Notes: generated by a model from the sequence alone, not told the origin. A stretch of 64,000 bases of DNA from Vandiemenella viatica (GCA_031002005.1 JARYHS010008074.1:269019930-269083929), one strand, 5' to 3'. Counted from the stretch's first letter, positions 24,791-36,809 are shown. A program made the numbers and translations.

Positions 24791-26519
24791 GGTCCAAGTG
24801 GCATGACTCATAACTACCTTAATATTATCTGTACCTGCTGAGCGGCATAAGCCACAAATATAAACTTCCTAAACATTTCCAGGTTTTGTTATTTCTGTGC
24901 TAGTACTTAAGTTGTTGAAGAGGGAGGGACTGGAGGTACTGTCGAGAGACTTGTATACCTGAGTTCGTACTACAATTGGTGGCAACACTGACAAAACACA
25001 AAAAATTTGAACTACATACATTCCATCTTAATAATTTAATAGAAAGCAACAACTTGGTATATTGTTTTGTGAACAAAGTGTAAGACAGTTTTCTCCCCAA
25101 GTACTTTGCTGTCATATTGGACCACTCCTTTACTTAGAAAAAGTACTGTCATAACAGAACGTGCATAGGGATTATGCAACATTCGCATTAACTTTGTTAC
25201 AATGTTGCTAGTGGTTGTAACTTGAAAGGTGATTGTAATCTAAATAAACTATTAATTCTTTTGTTTTTGTTGTGAACTTGTGCTTGGTCATTTGTTTCCA
25301 GTAAATATGCTTACCACTGTAATACTTAAAGATTCGCTATAGAAATAAACTTTGTATTTTTAAAATTTAATTCCTTATTATTTATCTCATCTTCTCACAA
25401 TGATTCCTCTGATAGCAAATTCTGACCATGATAAAAACTCTTGGATAATGTTCTGATTCAAAAGATCGCGAGGTAAACTTTTTACACAGGATCAATCTGT
25501 TGTTTTGTGCCATCAATAACTCTCCAAAGATATTCTATTTCTGAACATATAAATTTAAGAGAATAATCGCTATCTCATCTGCTACTCTTTTCCCTGTCGA
25601 TTCTATGCACATTTATTTTGTGAATTATATTTTCATACATTACTATTATTTATACCTTTAATATTGTGGCTATTACTTATAAAGTTATGTTCTCTTATAA
25701 ATGTGTGGATCTATTTCAACAATCTCTCATTAATTCTATTTTAAGGGCTTGCTATGTCACAACTTGACTGTGATGCCTGTGTTCTGACATCTTTCTCGAA
25801 GATGCTAGAGTTCTTCAAATGGCCGCCAAGCTATTAATTTACTCTGTAATAGTTAACAGGTCATACATAAATGAAAGAAAATAACTTATGTTATGAATAT
25901 GAAATTTATTCTGAAATTTTGATGAAGTTAACCCTGGTATCAGATTACACTGATTAAAATATTTAAGGCAGTATCAAACTTCAAAATTACATATGAAGAT
26001 TCAAGTTATCCTCCAAGGCACAAAACTAATTAAAAACATACTCTCTTGCAATAATAATAGGGTATATGCATGTATTTTTTTATTTTTTTAATCAATTATT
26101 TAAATTTGTACATTACCGTAAAAAATATAACATTGATGTAAATATTAAGATTTAACATCAAAATAAATACTTAAAAACTGAAATCCAGTTCCGCCGATTT
26201 AAACGCTGCCATTTTGGCGCCCTGCGCTGTGACGTGTAAGTACAGGACCACACACTTTATAAAGTGTATTTTCTTGTCCCGCGAGATGCGAATATAAGAA
26301 AAAAGTGGTGTACCACTATGAAAATAGATTTGCAACTAGTTGTTGATATTCTTGTGAAGATCATTTTTACGTAAGTACTTAGAATTTCTGTATTTAGGAA
26401 ATGTAACATAAAAAATCGGTACCTGTTCAAACTCTAATCATATCTCACTTGGAGACCATCAGACACTTTAAGAACGGATTTCGATCTCCTTCATATATCT
26501 TGAAGGGTGCACAGCTTAT
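24791..26519. other. Intron DNA, nothing recognised
   Basis: About 1.7 kb of AT-rich sequence. A slightly GC-richer patch near 26190-26290 (CCATTTTGGCGCCCTGCGCTG) could be the remnant of a mobile-element promoter. No coding or terminal motif seen. Confidence 0.3.
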
Positions 26520-26760
26520 ATGTGTGTGCTATAGTCATTTTTCAAAATGCTTCCTAGTTTTGAGATACAGTATTTGCATACAAATAAACAAAAAATTCTA
26601 GATGACGGGTATATAGTAAATAGTTGCCCCACTTTATCAAATGGCAGCCTGGTCTATGGGGTAGGGTGCTGGCTTGATAATTTTGTGACCTGAGTTCAAA
26701 TCCCCGCGGAATCAATTTTTATTTTCAAAAATTGTCACGCTTCATTTATTTATTTTGTTA
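26520..26760 (+). mobile_element. tRNA-derived SINE-like unit, + copy
   Basis: Box A-like TGGTCTATGGGGTAGGGT and box B-like GAGTTCAAATCCCC lie at 26650-26705, preceded by ACAAAAAATTCTAGATGACG. A reversed copy is at 27460-27680, and a third, truncated copy forms the right end of the palindrome near 32389. The tRNA-like part lacks a convincing anticodon arm. Confidence 0.55.
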
Positions 26761-27459
26761 AAACTTCATTTACATACTTTTATAACGCGAATTAAAATTT
26801 AAAACAAGTCACATTGCTTATAACAAATACACCAAACATAATTTCAGCCCATTTATCAGCAATGGCTTCCTAATATGACTCCCTCAATACCCAATGAAAT
26901 TAAGTCATGAGGCGAATCTGCTAGTAAACTGGAATCTGATACAAGAATTTTGCAATGTTTATAAGCATTTGTCACTTGTTCTTCCATTTCCTTGTCGAGC
27001 TCCATTTTTCGTCACGGATAGGCCTACTATTTCATTTTCAACCATTTACACGCAACTGTTCTTGGAACAAATCGAGTGTAGAAGAAAGAAAGAAAAAACT
27101 ATCTTCCCAATGCTATGTATTTCGTTTAAAATACCTCTTGATGATATACAAGTAAAGAAACGACGAAGATGAAATAAATAACATGATAGGAACTATTTCA
27201 ATTGAAAACGCACCGAAACAACTTATTAACAATGAAAAAATGTAAGAATGGTGACTTTCTTGACGAATGATTGCAATGAAGTTTTTAAGGGTGTGCGGCC
27301 AATTTGTGTTGTGAAAAGACAATCTGACAGTAGACCCATGAATTCATTACGAAAAAAAAAAAGAATTTTAGGAAAAAAAATGATGCTGAATTGTAGGTAA
27401 TATGATGTTTTAAATATTATTTCACTCAATGAAAGAACGTAAATTAAGTTTAAACAAAA

Positions 27460-27680
27460 TAAAAAGGTCAAGCTTGACAATTTCTGAAGATAAAAATATT
27501 TAATTCTGCGGGGATTTGAACGCGGGTCAGAAAATCATAAATTTAATACCCTACCGCATAGACCACGCTACCATTTGATAAAAATGGGTAATAATTTACT
27601 ATATACCCGACATCTAGAATTTTTTGTTTACTTGCATGCGAATATTGAAATATCTATTACTTAATTACCTTGCAGCTTTC
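27460..27680 (-). mobile_element. tRNA-derived SINE-like unit, inverted copy
   Basis: On the minus strand: TTCTAGATGTCGGGTATATA, then GTGGTCTATGCGGTAGGGT (box A) and GCGTTCAAATCCCCGC (box B). Together with the + copy at 26520-26760 it brackets about 0.7 kb as a long inverted repeat, possibly a foldback element or two independent insertions. Its outer half is the left end of the large palindrome. Confidence 0.55.
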
Positions 27681-28940
27681 ACTGCTCTGAGCTGAGCGGC
27701 TGTAAAATTAGGATTTGTTGCAAAATTTCTTGTCATTATGAAAGCATCAATTTTTGGAAGATTATCAGATTATGCTTTCAGAAAACCGCTTTCAGTAATT
27801 ATTTGGTGTATGTATTGTAGCAAGAATACAATATCTCACCAGTTATGCTCATATGTTAATTTAAACTTCAACACAATCGCAAAGCTATTAGAACTCCCAG
27901 CAACTACGCCTTTGTTCACAATAATATTGTGTACTTGGTCGTCACGATTCGATTCAACCAATAGCGTTGCGTTTTGCGAAGTTACATTTCCCTTGTATTT
28001 TTAGCACTTTTGATTAATTAAAATCAGTAAAAAATGTTACAGCGGTAATTCTACACTAATAAAGTTTCAAAATAAAAATACTAGACATAAATTTGAATTT
28101 CATGCATATTCCCTATTAGATGTGCAGCCCAAAGTTAAGAATGAGCTTGATGATGAATATCAACACTGCTACTATTGACCTTTAAACCATTTGAAAAAAG
28201 TTCTTTCATTGAATTTAATTTTATGTTCTTCTTGATATGAATGTTCTCGAACTTATTCCATGGTGAGAGAATTAAATTTTTATCTGTTACATTTTGGAAT
28301 TTCCACAATATGCATTTGCTGACTGTTAAAATGAGACTGAAGTCACGAGGAAGAGTGGGTATCCTATTTAGTCTTGGCTAATCTTGAGCTAACAGAACAC
28401 TGGTATATTCCTGCGGAAAATACAATTTCCTTTGAATTATAAAAATCCCATCTTCTCATGGTACACTATTTTTACTCAGATTTACCTGAAATTTTAATAT
28501 GTTATAGTTTAATTTATTTAGAATTTTTTTTTGTCATGTCACATTTCATCATAAGTTTACTTATTTAGTAGTTATTAATTTTTCAGAAGAAACCATGATG
28601 TCATCAAGCTTCAATATAAAAATTCCATTTTTCTCCTTTTAAATCTGGAATTACTGTTAAACTGTTATATTATTATTATCAACTGAATTTTTCTCTTTTA
28701 TTTATGCTTACTTTTATCTTCCTAACTGTTTTATTTCCAAAATTTTTTATATTTTAAATATCTCTCTAAATAGATTTTTAAACCTATTTGTATTACACAT
28801 AATATTTATCATAATGTTATGCTTTATTAGTTGAAATGGCTGTGCCAAACTCTTGTAAATGTGTCCAAATTATAAATGTCACCTGTGTATCTAAGCCACA
28901 TAAATGGTATCAGTGGTATTTTTATATTGAAAGCAGAATC
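27550..28940 (+). repeat. Left arm of a 4.8-kb palindrome
   Basis: The whole arm is the reverse complement of 30976-32389. An 88-codon open frame (27738-28004) is repeated with identical translation on the opposite strand at 31935-32201. The only large difference I see is about 23 extra bases in the right arm near 31887-31912. The outer end falls inside a tRNA-like SINE (GCGGTAGG). The inner end lies in a degraded Penelope-like RT fragment (WLRYTGDIYN, antisense here). Arm identity is well above that of the surrounding repeats, so the duplication is recent. Confidence 0.9.
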
Positions 28941-29150
28941 TAGTTGGCATATGAGAGGTTCCCTTATAAGCAGCACCATAGTTGGAGGAATTGAAATTTA
29001 TAAAACACAGATACACTCCATTATTAAGATTAATGGATGATCTTGCCTTCTGACTTATATCATGAAACTAGTAATGTTGCATAATCATGGATTTTAAATA
29101 TTCATCAGTCATGCCCACGGCGAAGGATTAGGTTAATAGACTCAAGACCA
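28840..29150 (-). pseudogene. Penelope-like RT fragment, minus strand
   Basis: The minus strand encodes a WLRYTGDIYN-like block corresponding to WLRFIDDIFMIW in the better-preserved element at 34303-35340, preceded by poorly conserved RT sequence. The catalytic DD is replaced by GD. The fragment straddles the inner end of the left palindrome arm and is oriented opposite to the Penelope-like piece starting at 29144. Confidence 0.5.
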
Positions 29151-30120
29151 CTTCCATCAACTTTACCTGGACATACTCCCACAGCCATGTTACCTTTCTT
29201 GATGTTTACATTTTCTTGCATAATGGGCACCTACATACCTCTTTTCATATCAAATCTGCAGTAATATCTTCATTTTAACAGTTGTCATCCCTCACACATC
29301 GAATGTTCCCTTCCTTACAGTCTGGCCGTCCATGGAAGGCGCATCTGCTCTGATGAAGAATCTCTTTCCCAATACACATAAAATCTGTCTGGAGCTCTCA
29401 TCTCCCTCAGCTACCCTCCTGACTTAGTACACTAACAAATCTCTCGTGCCATAGCCCTTCCTGTACACAGCCACTCTAAAGCTGTATGCCTTGAATCTAA
29501 CCACAGCCCCGCTTTCATCACTCAGTTCTTCTCTGGTCTCGAGTCTATTAACCTAATCCTTCGCCGTGGGCATGACTTCCTACGATGCACACCATTCTCG
29601 ATAAAATCCTACCCACTGCTCCACACACATGTTTTAGCAGACCACCAAATCTAAAAAATTTCTTAATTCACAAGTACTCACCCAGTAATTCCCCCAAACT
29701 ACCACAGGGATCATTCCCGTGCAACAGACCCCGTTGTACAACCTGCAGCATGCATCCAGTTACTACCACTTACTCCAGTTCTACCACAGGTGAAACATTC
29801 CCCATCATTGGTCATGCAACTTAGTTGACAACACACCTCATATATCAACTTATGTGCCTCCAGTGTTCCAGCTCATATATAGGCCTCACAACTAACTCCC
29901 TAGCTATCAGAACAAATGGCCACAGGCAGACAGTGTATACTAACTATGAGGCCCATCCAGTTGCAAAACATGCCAGTTCCCACAAACTGAATAAATTTAA
30001 TGTCTGTGCTCAGTTAGGGCAATCAGAGTTTTCCTTGGCAACACAACCTCCTCTGAACTACGTAGATGGGAACTAGCCTGTCAGAATATCCTGGAAACCA
30101 GACATCCTCCTGGCTTCAAA
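29144..30120 (+). pseudogene. Penelope-like element ORF fragment: RT C-terminus and GIY-YIG endonuclease
   Basis: The + strand reads SINFTWTYSHSHVTFLDV near 29155-29205 (RT C-terminal block), SINLILRRGHDFL near 29548, CFSRPPNL near 29635, CNRPRCTTCS (CCHC-like cysteines) near 29720, then LIYQLMCLQCSSSYIGLTTN with the GIY-YIG-type YIGLT near 29875, and an R-NGH block near 29910. This is the order of a Penelope-like GIY-YIG endonuclease. At least one stop (29822) and several frame changes break it. A 43-bp inverted repeat lies inside. Confidence 0.8.
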
Positions 30121-30600
30121 CTCAAATAATTTCCTCCCACTAGACTCACCACTTATTATCTCTACTATTTACATTTTTTATATTCTTATATTTCTGATAT
30201 TATATTTTTCACTTATAGTTTTCAAAATTTGCTTTTTATATATGTATCCTCACTCAGATATTATATTGGTCTACCACTTTCAATGATAGTATACTGTCAA
30301 CAGTATCGATTATCGATCCATTATGTGAGCTTCACCCCCCCCCCCCCACCCCTCATATATTACCATACTTGCCTGCGACGCCATTCACCGGACGGCGGTC
30401 TGTGTGTGAACATCTGACTCCGCCTGGTGTCACACGTCTGCACAAATAAGGCTGTAATACGAAATATTGCGCTTCTCTTGTGTTTGTTTTTCTTTCTTCT
30501 TCTTCTTCTTCTTATTTTTTTCCAGCATCCCTGCCGCCTTCATCTGTAATAAGTGTTGGGTCATATTTCCCTACCCTTTCTTATATATATATATATATAT

Positions 30601-30931
30601 AGGACTCAAATTAGGATAGGGAATGAGCCACCACTTACCTTTAGATGATGGATGTGGGGCGCGAACACACAGAAAAGACACAAACACAAATAATAAAGAA
30701 ATTTTCTGGAAAAAACCCTTTTTCAACAAGAGAACATTATTAGAGGTGGGTGCACCCAGAGACTGCCTCACGGAAAGACCGCCGGTCGAGAAAATGGTAG
30801 ACCCTTGTTGAAGAAGGGTTTTTTCCCGAAAATTTCTTTATTATTTGTGTTTGTGTCTTTTCTGTGTGTTCGCGCCCCACATCCATCATCTAAAGGTAAG
30901 TGGTGGCTCATTTCCCTATCCTAATTTGATT

Positions 30932-30934
<3 letters not shown>
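30601..30934. repeat. Palindromic pair of Penelope-type terminal repeats
   Basis: Arms 30601-30730 and 30804-30934 are near-perfect reverse complements around a 73-bp loop. Each arm contains GCGCCCCACATCCATCATC, or its complement, and a TTTATTATTTGTGTTTGTG stretch. (TA)n tracts flank both sides (about 30581-30600 and 30935-30963). The same segment occurs singly at 5995-6172. Head-to-head pLTR copies are compatible with Penelope-like integration. Confidence 0.8.
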
Positions 30935-30965
<31 letters not shown>

Positions 30966-30975
30966 AAAGGGTAGG

Positions 30976-32389
30976 GATTCTGCTTTCAATATAAAAATAC
31001 CACTGATACCATTTATGTGGCTTAGATACACAGGTGACATTTATAATTTGGACACATTTACAAGAGTTTGGCACAGCCATTTCAACTAATAAAGCATAAC
31101 ATTATGATAAATATTATGTGTAATACAAATAGGTTTAAAAATCTATTTAGAGAGATATTTAAAATATAAAAAATTTTGGAAATAAAACAGTTAGGAAGAT
31201 AAAAGTAAGCATAAATAAAAGAGAAAAATTCAGTTGATAATAATAATATAACAGTTTAACAGTAATTCCAGATTTAAAAGGAGAAAAATGGAATTTTTAT
31301 ATTGAAGCTTGATGACATCATGGTTTCTTCTGAAAAATTAATAACTACTAAATAAGTAAACTTATGATGAAATGTGACATGACAAAAAAAAATTCTAAAT
31401 AAATTAAACTATAACATATTAAAATTTCAGGTAAATCTGAGTAAAAATAGTGTACCATGAGAAGATGGGATTTTTATAATTCAAAGGAAATTGTATTTTC
31501 CGCAGGAATATACCAGTGTTCTGTTAGCTCAAGATTAGCCAAGACTAAATAGGATACCCACTCTTCCTCGTGACTTCAGTCTCATTTTAACAGTCAGCAA
31601 ATGCATATTGTGGAAATTCCAAAATGTAACAGATAAAAATTTAATTCTCTCACCATGGAATAAGTTCGAGAACATTCATATCAAGAAGAACATAAAATTA
31701 AATTCAATGAAAGAACTTTTTTCAAATGGTTTAAAGGTCAATAGTAGCAGTGTTGATATTCATCATCAAGCTCATTCTTAACTTTGGGCTGCACATCTAA
31801 TAGGGAATATGCATGAAATTCAAATTAATGTCTAGTATTTTTATTTTGAAACTTTATTAGTGTAGAATTACCGCTGTAACATTTTTTTCCTGTTTATTCA
31901 ATTTTTATTTACTGATTTAAATTAATCAAAAGTGCTAAAAATACAAGGGAAATGTAACTTCGCAAAACGCAACGCTATTGGTTGAATCGAATCGTGACGA
32001 CCAAGTACACAATATTATTGTGAACAAAGGCGTAGTTGCTGGGAGTTCTAATAGCTTTGCGATTGTGTTGAAGTTTAAATTAACATATGAGCATAACTGG
32101 TGAGATATTGTATTCTTGCTACAATACATACACCAAATAATTACTGAAAGCGGTTTTCTGAAAGCATAATCTGATAATCTTCCAAAAATTGATGCTTTCA
32201 TAATGACAAGAAATTTTGCAACAAATCCTAATTTTACAGCCGCTCAGCTCAGAGCAGTGAAAGCTGCAAGGTAATTAAGTAATAGATATTTCAATATTCG
32301 CATGCAAGTAAACAAAAAATTCTAGATGTCGGGTATATAGTAAATTATTACCCATTTTTATCAAATGGTAGCGTGGTCTATGCGGTAGG
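30976..32389 (-). repeat. Right arm of a 4.8-kb palindrome
   Basis: Inverted copy of 27550-28940, separated from it by a 2.0-kb spacer of Penelope-like sequence. The inner edge is GATTCTGCTTTCAATAT and the outer edge is CTATGCGGTAGG, after which the sequence diverges from the left arm. The 88-codon frame in the arm has no recognised motif, and its identity reflects the DNA duplication and not selection. Confidence 0.9.
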
Positions 32390-32436
32390 CGTCTACTTAG
32401 CGTCTTTTTTTCATTGTTATCTTATTATATATATAT

Positions 32437-33746
32437 AGAGCTAGTCAAAATGATTGCAATGATTTCAGAAAATTGCTACATATTTATTATTTTACATATA
32501 CTTACAAGATTACACAGGTATATAAACAAACTGTGAAAGTTTTTTTGAGTGTCTACAGATGATCAATGTGTGCACCTTTGGTGACTCTGCACACATCTAG
32601 TGTATAATCGAGTTCTTCCCAAATCTGATAGAGCATGTCTTTGTCAATGAGAGCAAATGCATTCGTGATGCGAACCTGCAGGTCTGGTAGTCAACTGGTA
32701 CTGGTGGCACGAACACTGTGTTTTTTACGAAACCCCAAACAAAGAAGTCGCAGGGGGTTAGGTCAGGGGAACAAGGAGGCCATGACATCAGCTGACGATC
32801 AGCTTGACCAATCGATCTGTTTGGAATCATGGAGTTAAAGGAAATTACAAACAACTAGAGAAAATTGGGGCGGAGCACCGTCCTGCTGGAAAATGAAATC
32901 TTCACTGTCAGCTTCCAGAAGTGGCATGTGCTGATTCTGCAACATTTGCAGATAGATTTTCCCTGTGATCATCACCTGATTAAAGAAAAAAAAGGCCCAT
33001 AAAGTTTCTTTCGTGAGATTGCGCAAAACACGTTCACTTTAGGAGAGTCACGAACGTGCTGCACATAAGCATGGGCGTTTTCGGTACCCCAAATGCGCAC
33101 GTTGTGCCTGTTCACTTTTCCACTCACATGAAAAGTGGCCTCATCACTAAACACAAGTTTTTCTGTGAATGTTTCGTCTTGTTCTAGACATTGAGAACAG
33201 AATTGAAAACGACGCACTTCATCACTGTGCAATAGTGCTTGTAGCAACGGTAACCTGTAAGGCTTCATACACAGTCGCTTCCGTAGGATTCTCCAAATGG
33301 TCTTCCGTGGAATACCTAATTCCCTGCTCGCTCGAGGAGTAGATTTCTGTGGGCTACAAACGTAACTGGTGCACACACGTCCAACGGTTTCTTCAGACAC
33401 AGGAGGGCGGCTCATTGTTTTACCTTTACAAAGGCATCCCATGGCTTTAAACTGTTGATACCAATGCCAAATGGTGTTAGCGTGTGGGGGATCCTTGTCG
33501 AACTTTGTTCTAAAGTGTCGCTGAACGAGTCGAATGAAATTCGAGAACAACGTATGCTTTCTCACTTTAAGGCATCTTGCTATCTAGCACTCTAGAAGCC
33601 ACCATGAGAAGAATGCATTTAGTGCAATCGAAACTTGGAGACTCACTTGTCTTATAACAGTAAACCCCCATCATCGTACCTATAATAGGACAGCTAAAAA
33701 AAAAAAAAATTCGTGATATCTCTTGCAATCATTTTGACCAGTCCTG
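32437..33746 (-). mobile_element. Tc1/mariner-superfamily transposon (IS630/Tc3-like), inactive copy
   Basis: The left end AGCTAGTCAAAATGATTGCA and the complement of the right end, GGACTGGTCAAAATGATTGC, form terminal inverted repeats of about 25 bp. TA-rich flanks are consistent with TA insertion. The element is about 1.31 kb. It inserted into a (TA)n tract just outside the right palindrome arm. Confidence 0.82.
32597..33565 (-). pseudogene. DDE transposase of a Tc3/IS630-like element, frameshifted
   Basis: From 33565 downward: a helix-turn-helix N-terminus (VQRHFRTKFDKDPPHANTI, HWYQQFK), a linker (RASRELGIPRKTIWRILRKR) and the first catalytic box VFSDEATFHVSGKVNRHNV, then RDSPKVNVFCAISRKK. 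After frame changes near 33000 and 32850 come FIFQQDGAPP (second Asp) and PPCSPDLTPCDFFVWG (third acidic residue). The very N-terminus appears shortened. All three catalytic acidic residues are present but in different frames. Confidence 0.85.
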
Positions 33747-33765
33747 TATATATATAGTAAGAAAA

Positions 33766-35720
33766 CACATTATGATAAGAAAATGAGCCACCTCTTTAAT
33801 TGATTGATGTGGGGTGCAAACACACAGAAAAGACAAAAAACACAAGATATCAACATTTTCAGGTCTAGCCCTTTATCAACAGTAGAACATTTATGGGGTG
33901 TGTGTTGTGGAATACTGCATCCCAGAAAGACTGTTGGCCAGAAAAATGATGAGGGTAAATTCAAACTGAGGACAGATTGAGGTGCACTGATTCAGAACTA
34001 ACACCTGAGCATAGATAACTGTCAAAACTGATCTCTGGTGGGCAGGAAGAGCAATATAATATAACAGAATCTATATATATATATATATATATATGAAAAA
34101 AAAAATAAACAAAGACTTTATGAAGTTAAACATCACCTCAGGTTATTGGCGGTTCAATTTAGGTAGAGGGGTTGGCGGCAAATAGAGGATAGTATAAAAA
34201 AAAATATATAAAAAATTACTGGGTATCATCTTAAATTGAGACCAGGTGGTTGCCTTTTTCCCAGTTTGTACTAGTAGGCAGAATTTAGAGGAGCTGCAGC
34301 TATTAGTGAGGACTCTGATAGCAGGGACCATGAAACAAGAAATTATTTGTGGCATGAGAGATGGCATGGACAGCTACTGGGTGCTTTGGGTTCTGTGTGA
34401 ATACCGTCTGTCGGTGGCCATTTATTCTTATGTATAGTGGATTTGTGGTCAAACAAATATATGAAGCAAGGCAGTGATTGCGTGTTAACTGGTATATTAC
34501 ATGGGATGTTTTGCAGGTGGCGTGTCCTGTAATCTGAAAACTTTCCCCAGTGACAGAGTTGGTGAAAGTGGTGGTGGGATGGTGGATGTTACACATCTTG
34601 CAGTGGGAGAAAGAGCCTAGCGGCTGACTGTTGGGATGAGGAAGACTATGATTGTGAACTTGGAGTTTGCTGAGGTTAGGAGGTCTGCTGAAACAAGTTT
34701 TGGAAGGAGCAGAGATGATTTTGGGAAGAATGTATCTCATTTCTGGATAGGTTTGTAGGAAATCATAACCCTGCCAAAGGCCTGAGTAGTATTGTGTGAC
34801 AAGTATGGGGTAGTGGTTGGTTTTTGTGGGTTTGGGATGACTGATGGGCTGAGAAGGTTGCAGTGTTGCCCATGAAAGCTGCTTATAAACCAAAGTGAGA
34901 TATCAATGCTTGCAAAATGTAGTTTGAATAACACATGAGAGACTGTTTGTTGGAGCATGTATGACTACCCTGAATGCCAAGACTGCAGGGGAGGGAACGT
35001 ATGGTATGGTATGGTACGGGTGGCAACTGTCAAATTGGAGATAATGTTGAAGGTTTGTGGGTTTGATGTGGACTGAGGAATAGAGGTAGCCATTGGAGAG
35101 GGACAAATTCGCATCCAAGAATGTGGCCAGTTTTTTAGTAGGTCCATGTGAGTTTCAGCATGCTAAAGATATTAAGATGTTCAGGAAATTTAAAAGGTCA
35201 TTTTCACCATATGTCCAAATCATAAAGATATCATCTATAAATCTAAGCCAAATGTGGATTTGAGTGGGACTTCCTCCATAAATGTCTGTTCGACTGAACT
35301 GGTTAGCATGAGAGGAGGTTATGCAGGTGCCCATGGCAGAGACATTGATATATTTTACATTTATACTACGTTTTTATTTTTTCTTATTTATATTTAGATT
35401 CTGTTATATTATTTTGCTCTTTCCACCAACCAGAGATCAGTTTTGATAGTTATTTATGCTCAGGTATTAACTCTCAATCGCTGCCCCTCTACGTGCCCTC
35501 AGTTTGAATTTACCCTCATCATTTTTCTGGGAGGAAGTATTCCACAACACCCACTCCATAATTGTTCTGCTGTTGATAAAGAGCAAGACCTGAAAATGTT
35601 GATATCTGTTGTGTTTTTGTCTGTTCTGTGTGTTTGCACACAAACACACAGAAAAGACAATAATACAACTGCTAAAGAAATTTTCGGGATGAGCTCTTTG
35701 TCAACAGGAGAACATTATCA
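33766..35720 (-). mobile_element. Penelope-like element with inverted terminal repeats
   Basis: A minus-strand RT/GIY-YIG body (34303-35340) is flanked by two reverse-complementary segments of about 250 bp: 33816-34072 and 35394-35640, both containing a TCAACATTTTCAGGTC-type string or its complement and the AACAGAATCTA border. Outside the right arm another pLTR piece begins at 35640 in the opposite sense, creating a small palindrome (TCTGTGTGTTTGCACAC...). Inverted or mixed-orientation pLTRs are a known feature of Penelope-like elements. Confidence 0.72.
34303..35340 (-). pseudogene. Penelope-like RT and GIY-YIG endonuclease, degenerate
   Basis: The minus strand reads INVSAMGTCI-like RT sequence, then WLRFIDDIFMIWTYGENDLL near 35180-35280 with the catalytic F-DD box, and downstream CFSRPPNLSKLQVH, CKMCNIHH and TSHVIYQL, followed by a degenerate YICLTTNPLYIR (the GIY-YIG glycine is lost) and an R-NGHRQTVF block. 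Domain order RT then GIY-YIG is diagnostic. Frame changes between the segments and the missing glycine make it inactive. It shares its family with the fragment at 29144-30120. Confidence 0.8.
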
Positions 35721-35727
35721 TATAATA

Positions 35728-36205
35728 TGGCAGAAAAATCAGTCGTGATCGTTTTACACACACACCAGTTGCAATTAAGAAAATGTTTTGGCCGCCACTC
35801 TACCGAAATAGAGAATATTTTGAGTCGTGAAGGGGTACACTGCAGGTTATATTACCATATTGAAACACAAGTTGATGGTTTCCTAGTTACAATGTTTAAT
35901 TACATTCAAAGTCAACCATGAAGGTCACCCCGATACCATGCCAAACGTTTAACCGTGTCGAACATCAGACAACTTTTTCCGTGCTGTTGCAGGTAAGAAC
36001 CATCCACGTGGGAACTATTCACAAGTTTCTCTGCACACCTTACAACCACACTACTTTCAAGACCATGTTTCGCTGCTGTACTTTTTTTTCATCTCTTTTT
36101 CACACTATCCTTGCTCTTCTTCTTTTTTCACAGAAAGTCCTCTTCAGCCAGTACTATCGATGGTCGATATTCGAAATATCGATATGAAAGGCTTTCTACG
36201 TTACA
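35728..36205 (-). mobile_element. Probable 3' LTR of a Ty3/Gypsy-type element
   Basis: On the minus strand a purine-rich GGAGGGGGA tract (36206-36214) is immediately followed by TGTAACGTAGAAAG, the expected polypurine tract/LTR junction. I place the other end at a CA near 35728 (TTTTTCTGCCA), giving about 478 bp, but this end is uncertain because a Penelope terminal repeat abuts it. No second LTR is present in the window, so neither LTR pairing nor a 5-bp target duplication could be checked. Confidence 0.5.
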
Positions 36206-36214
36206 TCCCCCTCC
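36206..36214 (-). promoter_or_regulatory. Polypurine tract of the Gypsy-type element
   Basis: GGAGGGGGA on the minus strand directly precedes TGTAACG. In LTR retrotransposons this tract primes plus-strand DNA synthesis at the 3' LTR border. The position downstream of the integrase gene on the same strand fits. Confidence 0.55.
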
Positions 36215-36809
36215 AAATTTTTCCTTATTTTTGCCAATTTTAACTGTCCAAAATTTAAGGATAAATTTAAGATTTGCAAGCCTTAACTTTCCTCCTTCAC
36301 ATAACATTACACACTCTAATTCACTAAGAAAATACACCTCTCACATGAGAATACTAAAATTACAAACTATCAAAAATGTTTGTGGTATCAAAGGTGACCT
36401 GCTACAGATGTGGCTTATCATACAAATCTTATAAATTATAAACATCATTGACATTGATACAAATAGCATATGAAAGTCACAAAATGAACTCTTTAAAGAT
36501 ACATAGGGTTTTACTATCAAATTAATTAATGACAAAACTCCCAGGTTACGATTAATATTGACATTAATATACATATTACAGATAAAATCAAAAACAACTC
36601 ACAAGATGGGTTAATACATTCCCCTTAATTACAAATACAAGATTTTGGGATCAAATTATGTATCCCTAGATTGCATCAAACTGTTACGTTTCTAGAGTCC
36701 TGTCACAGAATTACATTCCATGCCCAACTCGACTTTTTTTTTTTTCAATAAATGTATGGCAAATTTCTACTGGTCTGAGGTGAACTTTAATAGTTTTAGA
36801 GAGACTACA

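Noticed and set aside
27738..28004. 88-codon frame duplicated at 31935-32201 as a conserved gene
   Set aside because: The identity is explained by the palindrome; there is no domain, no start context and no splice evidence.
36111..36434. 107-codon + strand frame as an additional retroelement gene
   Set aside because: It crosses the LTR/polypurine junction antisense to the Gypsy element and has no motif.
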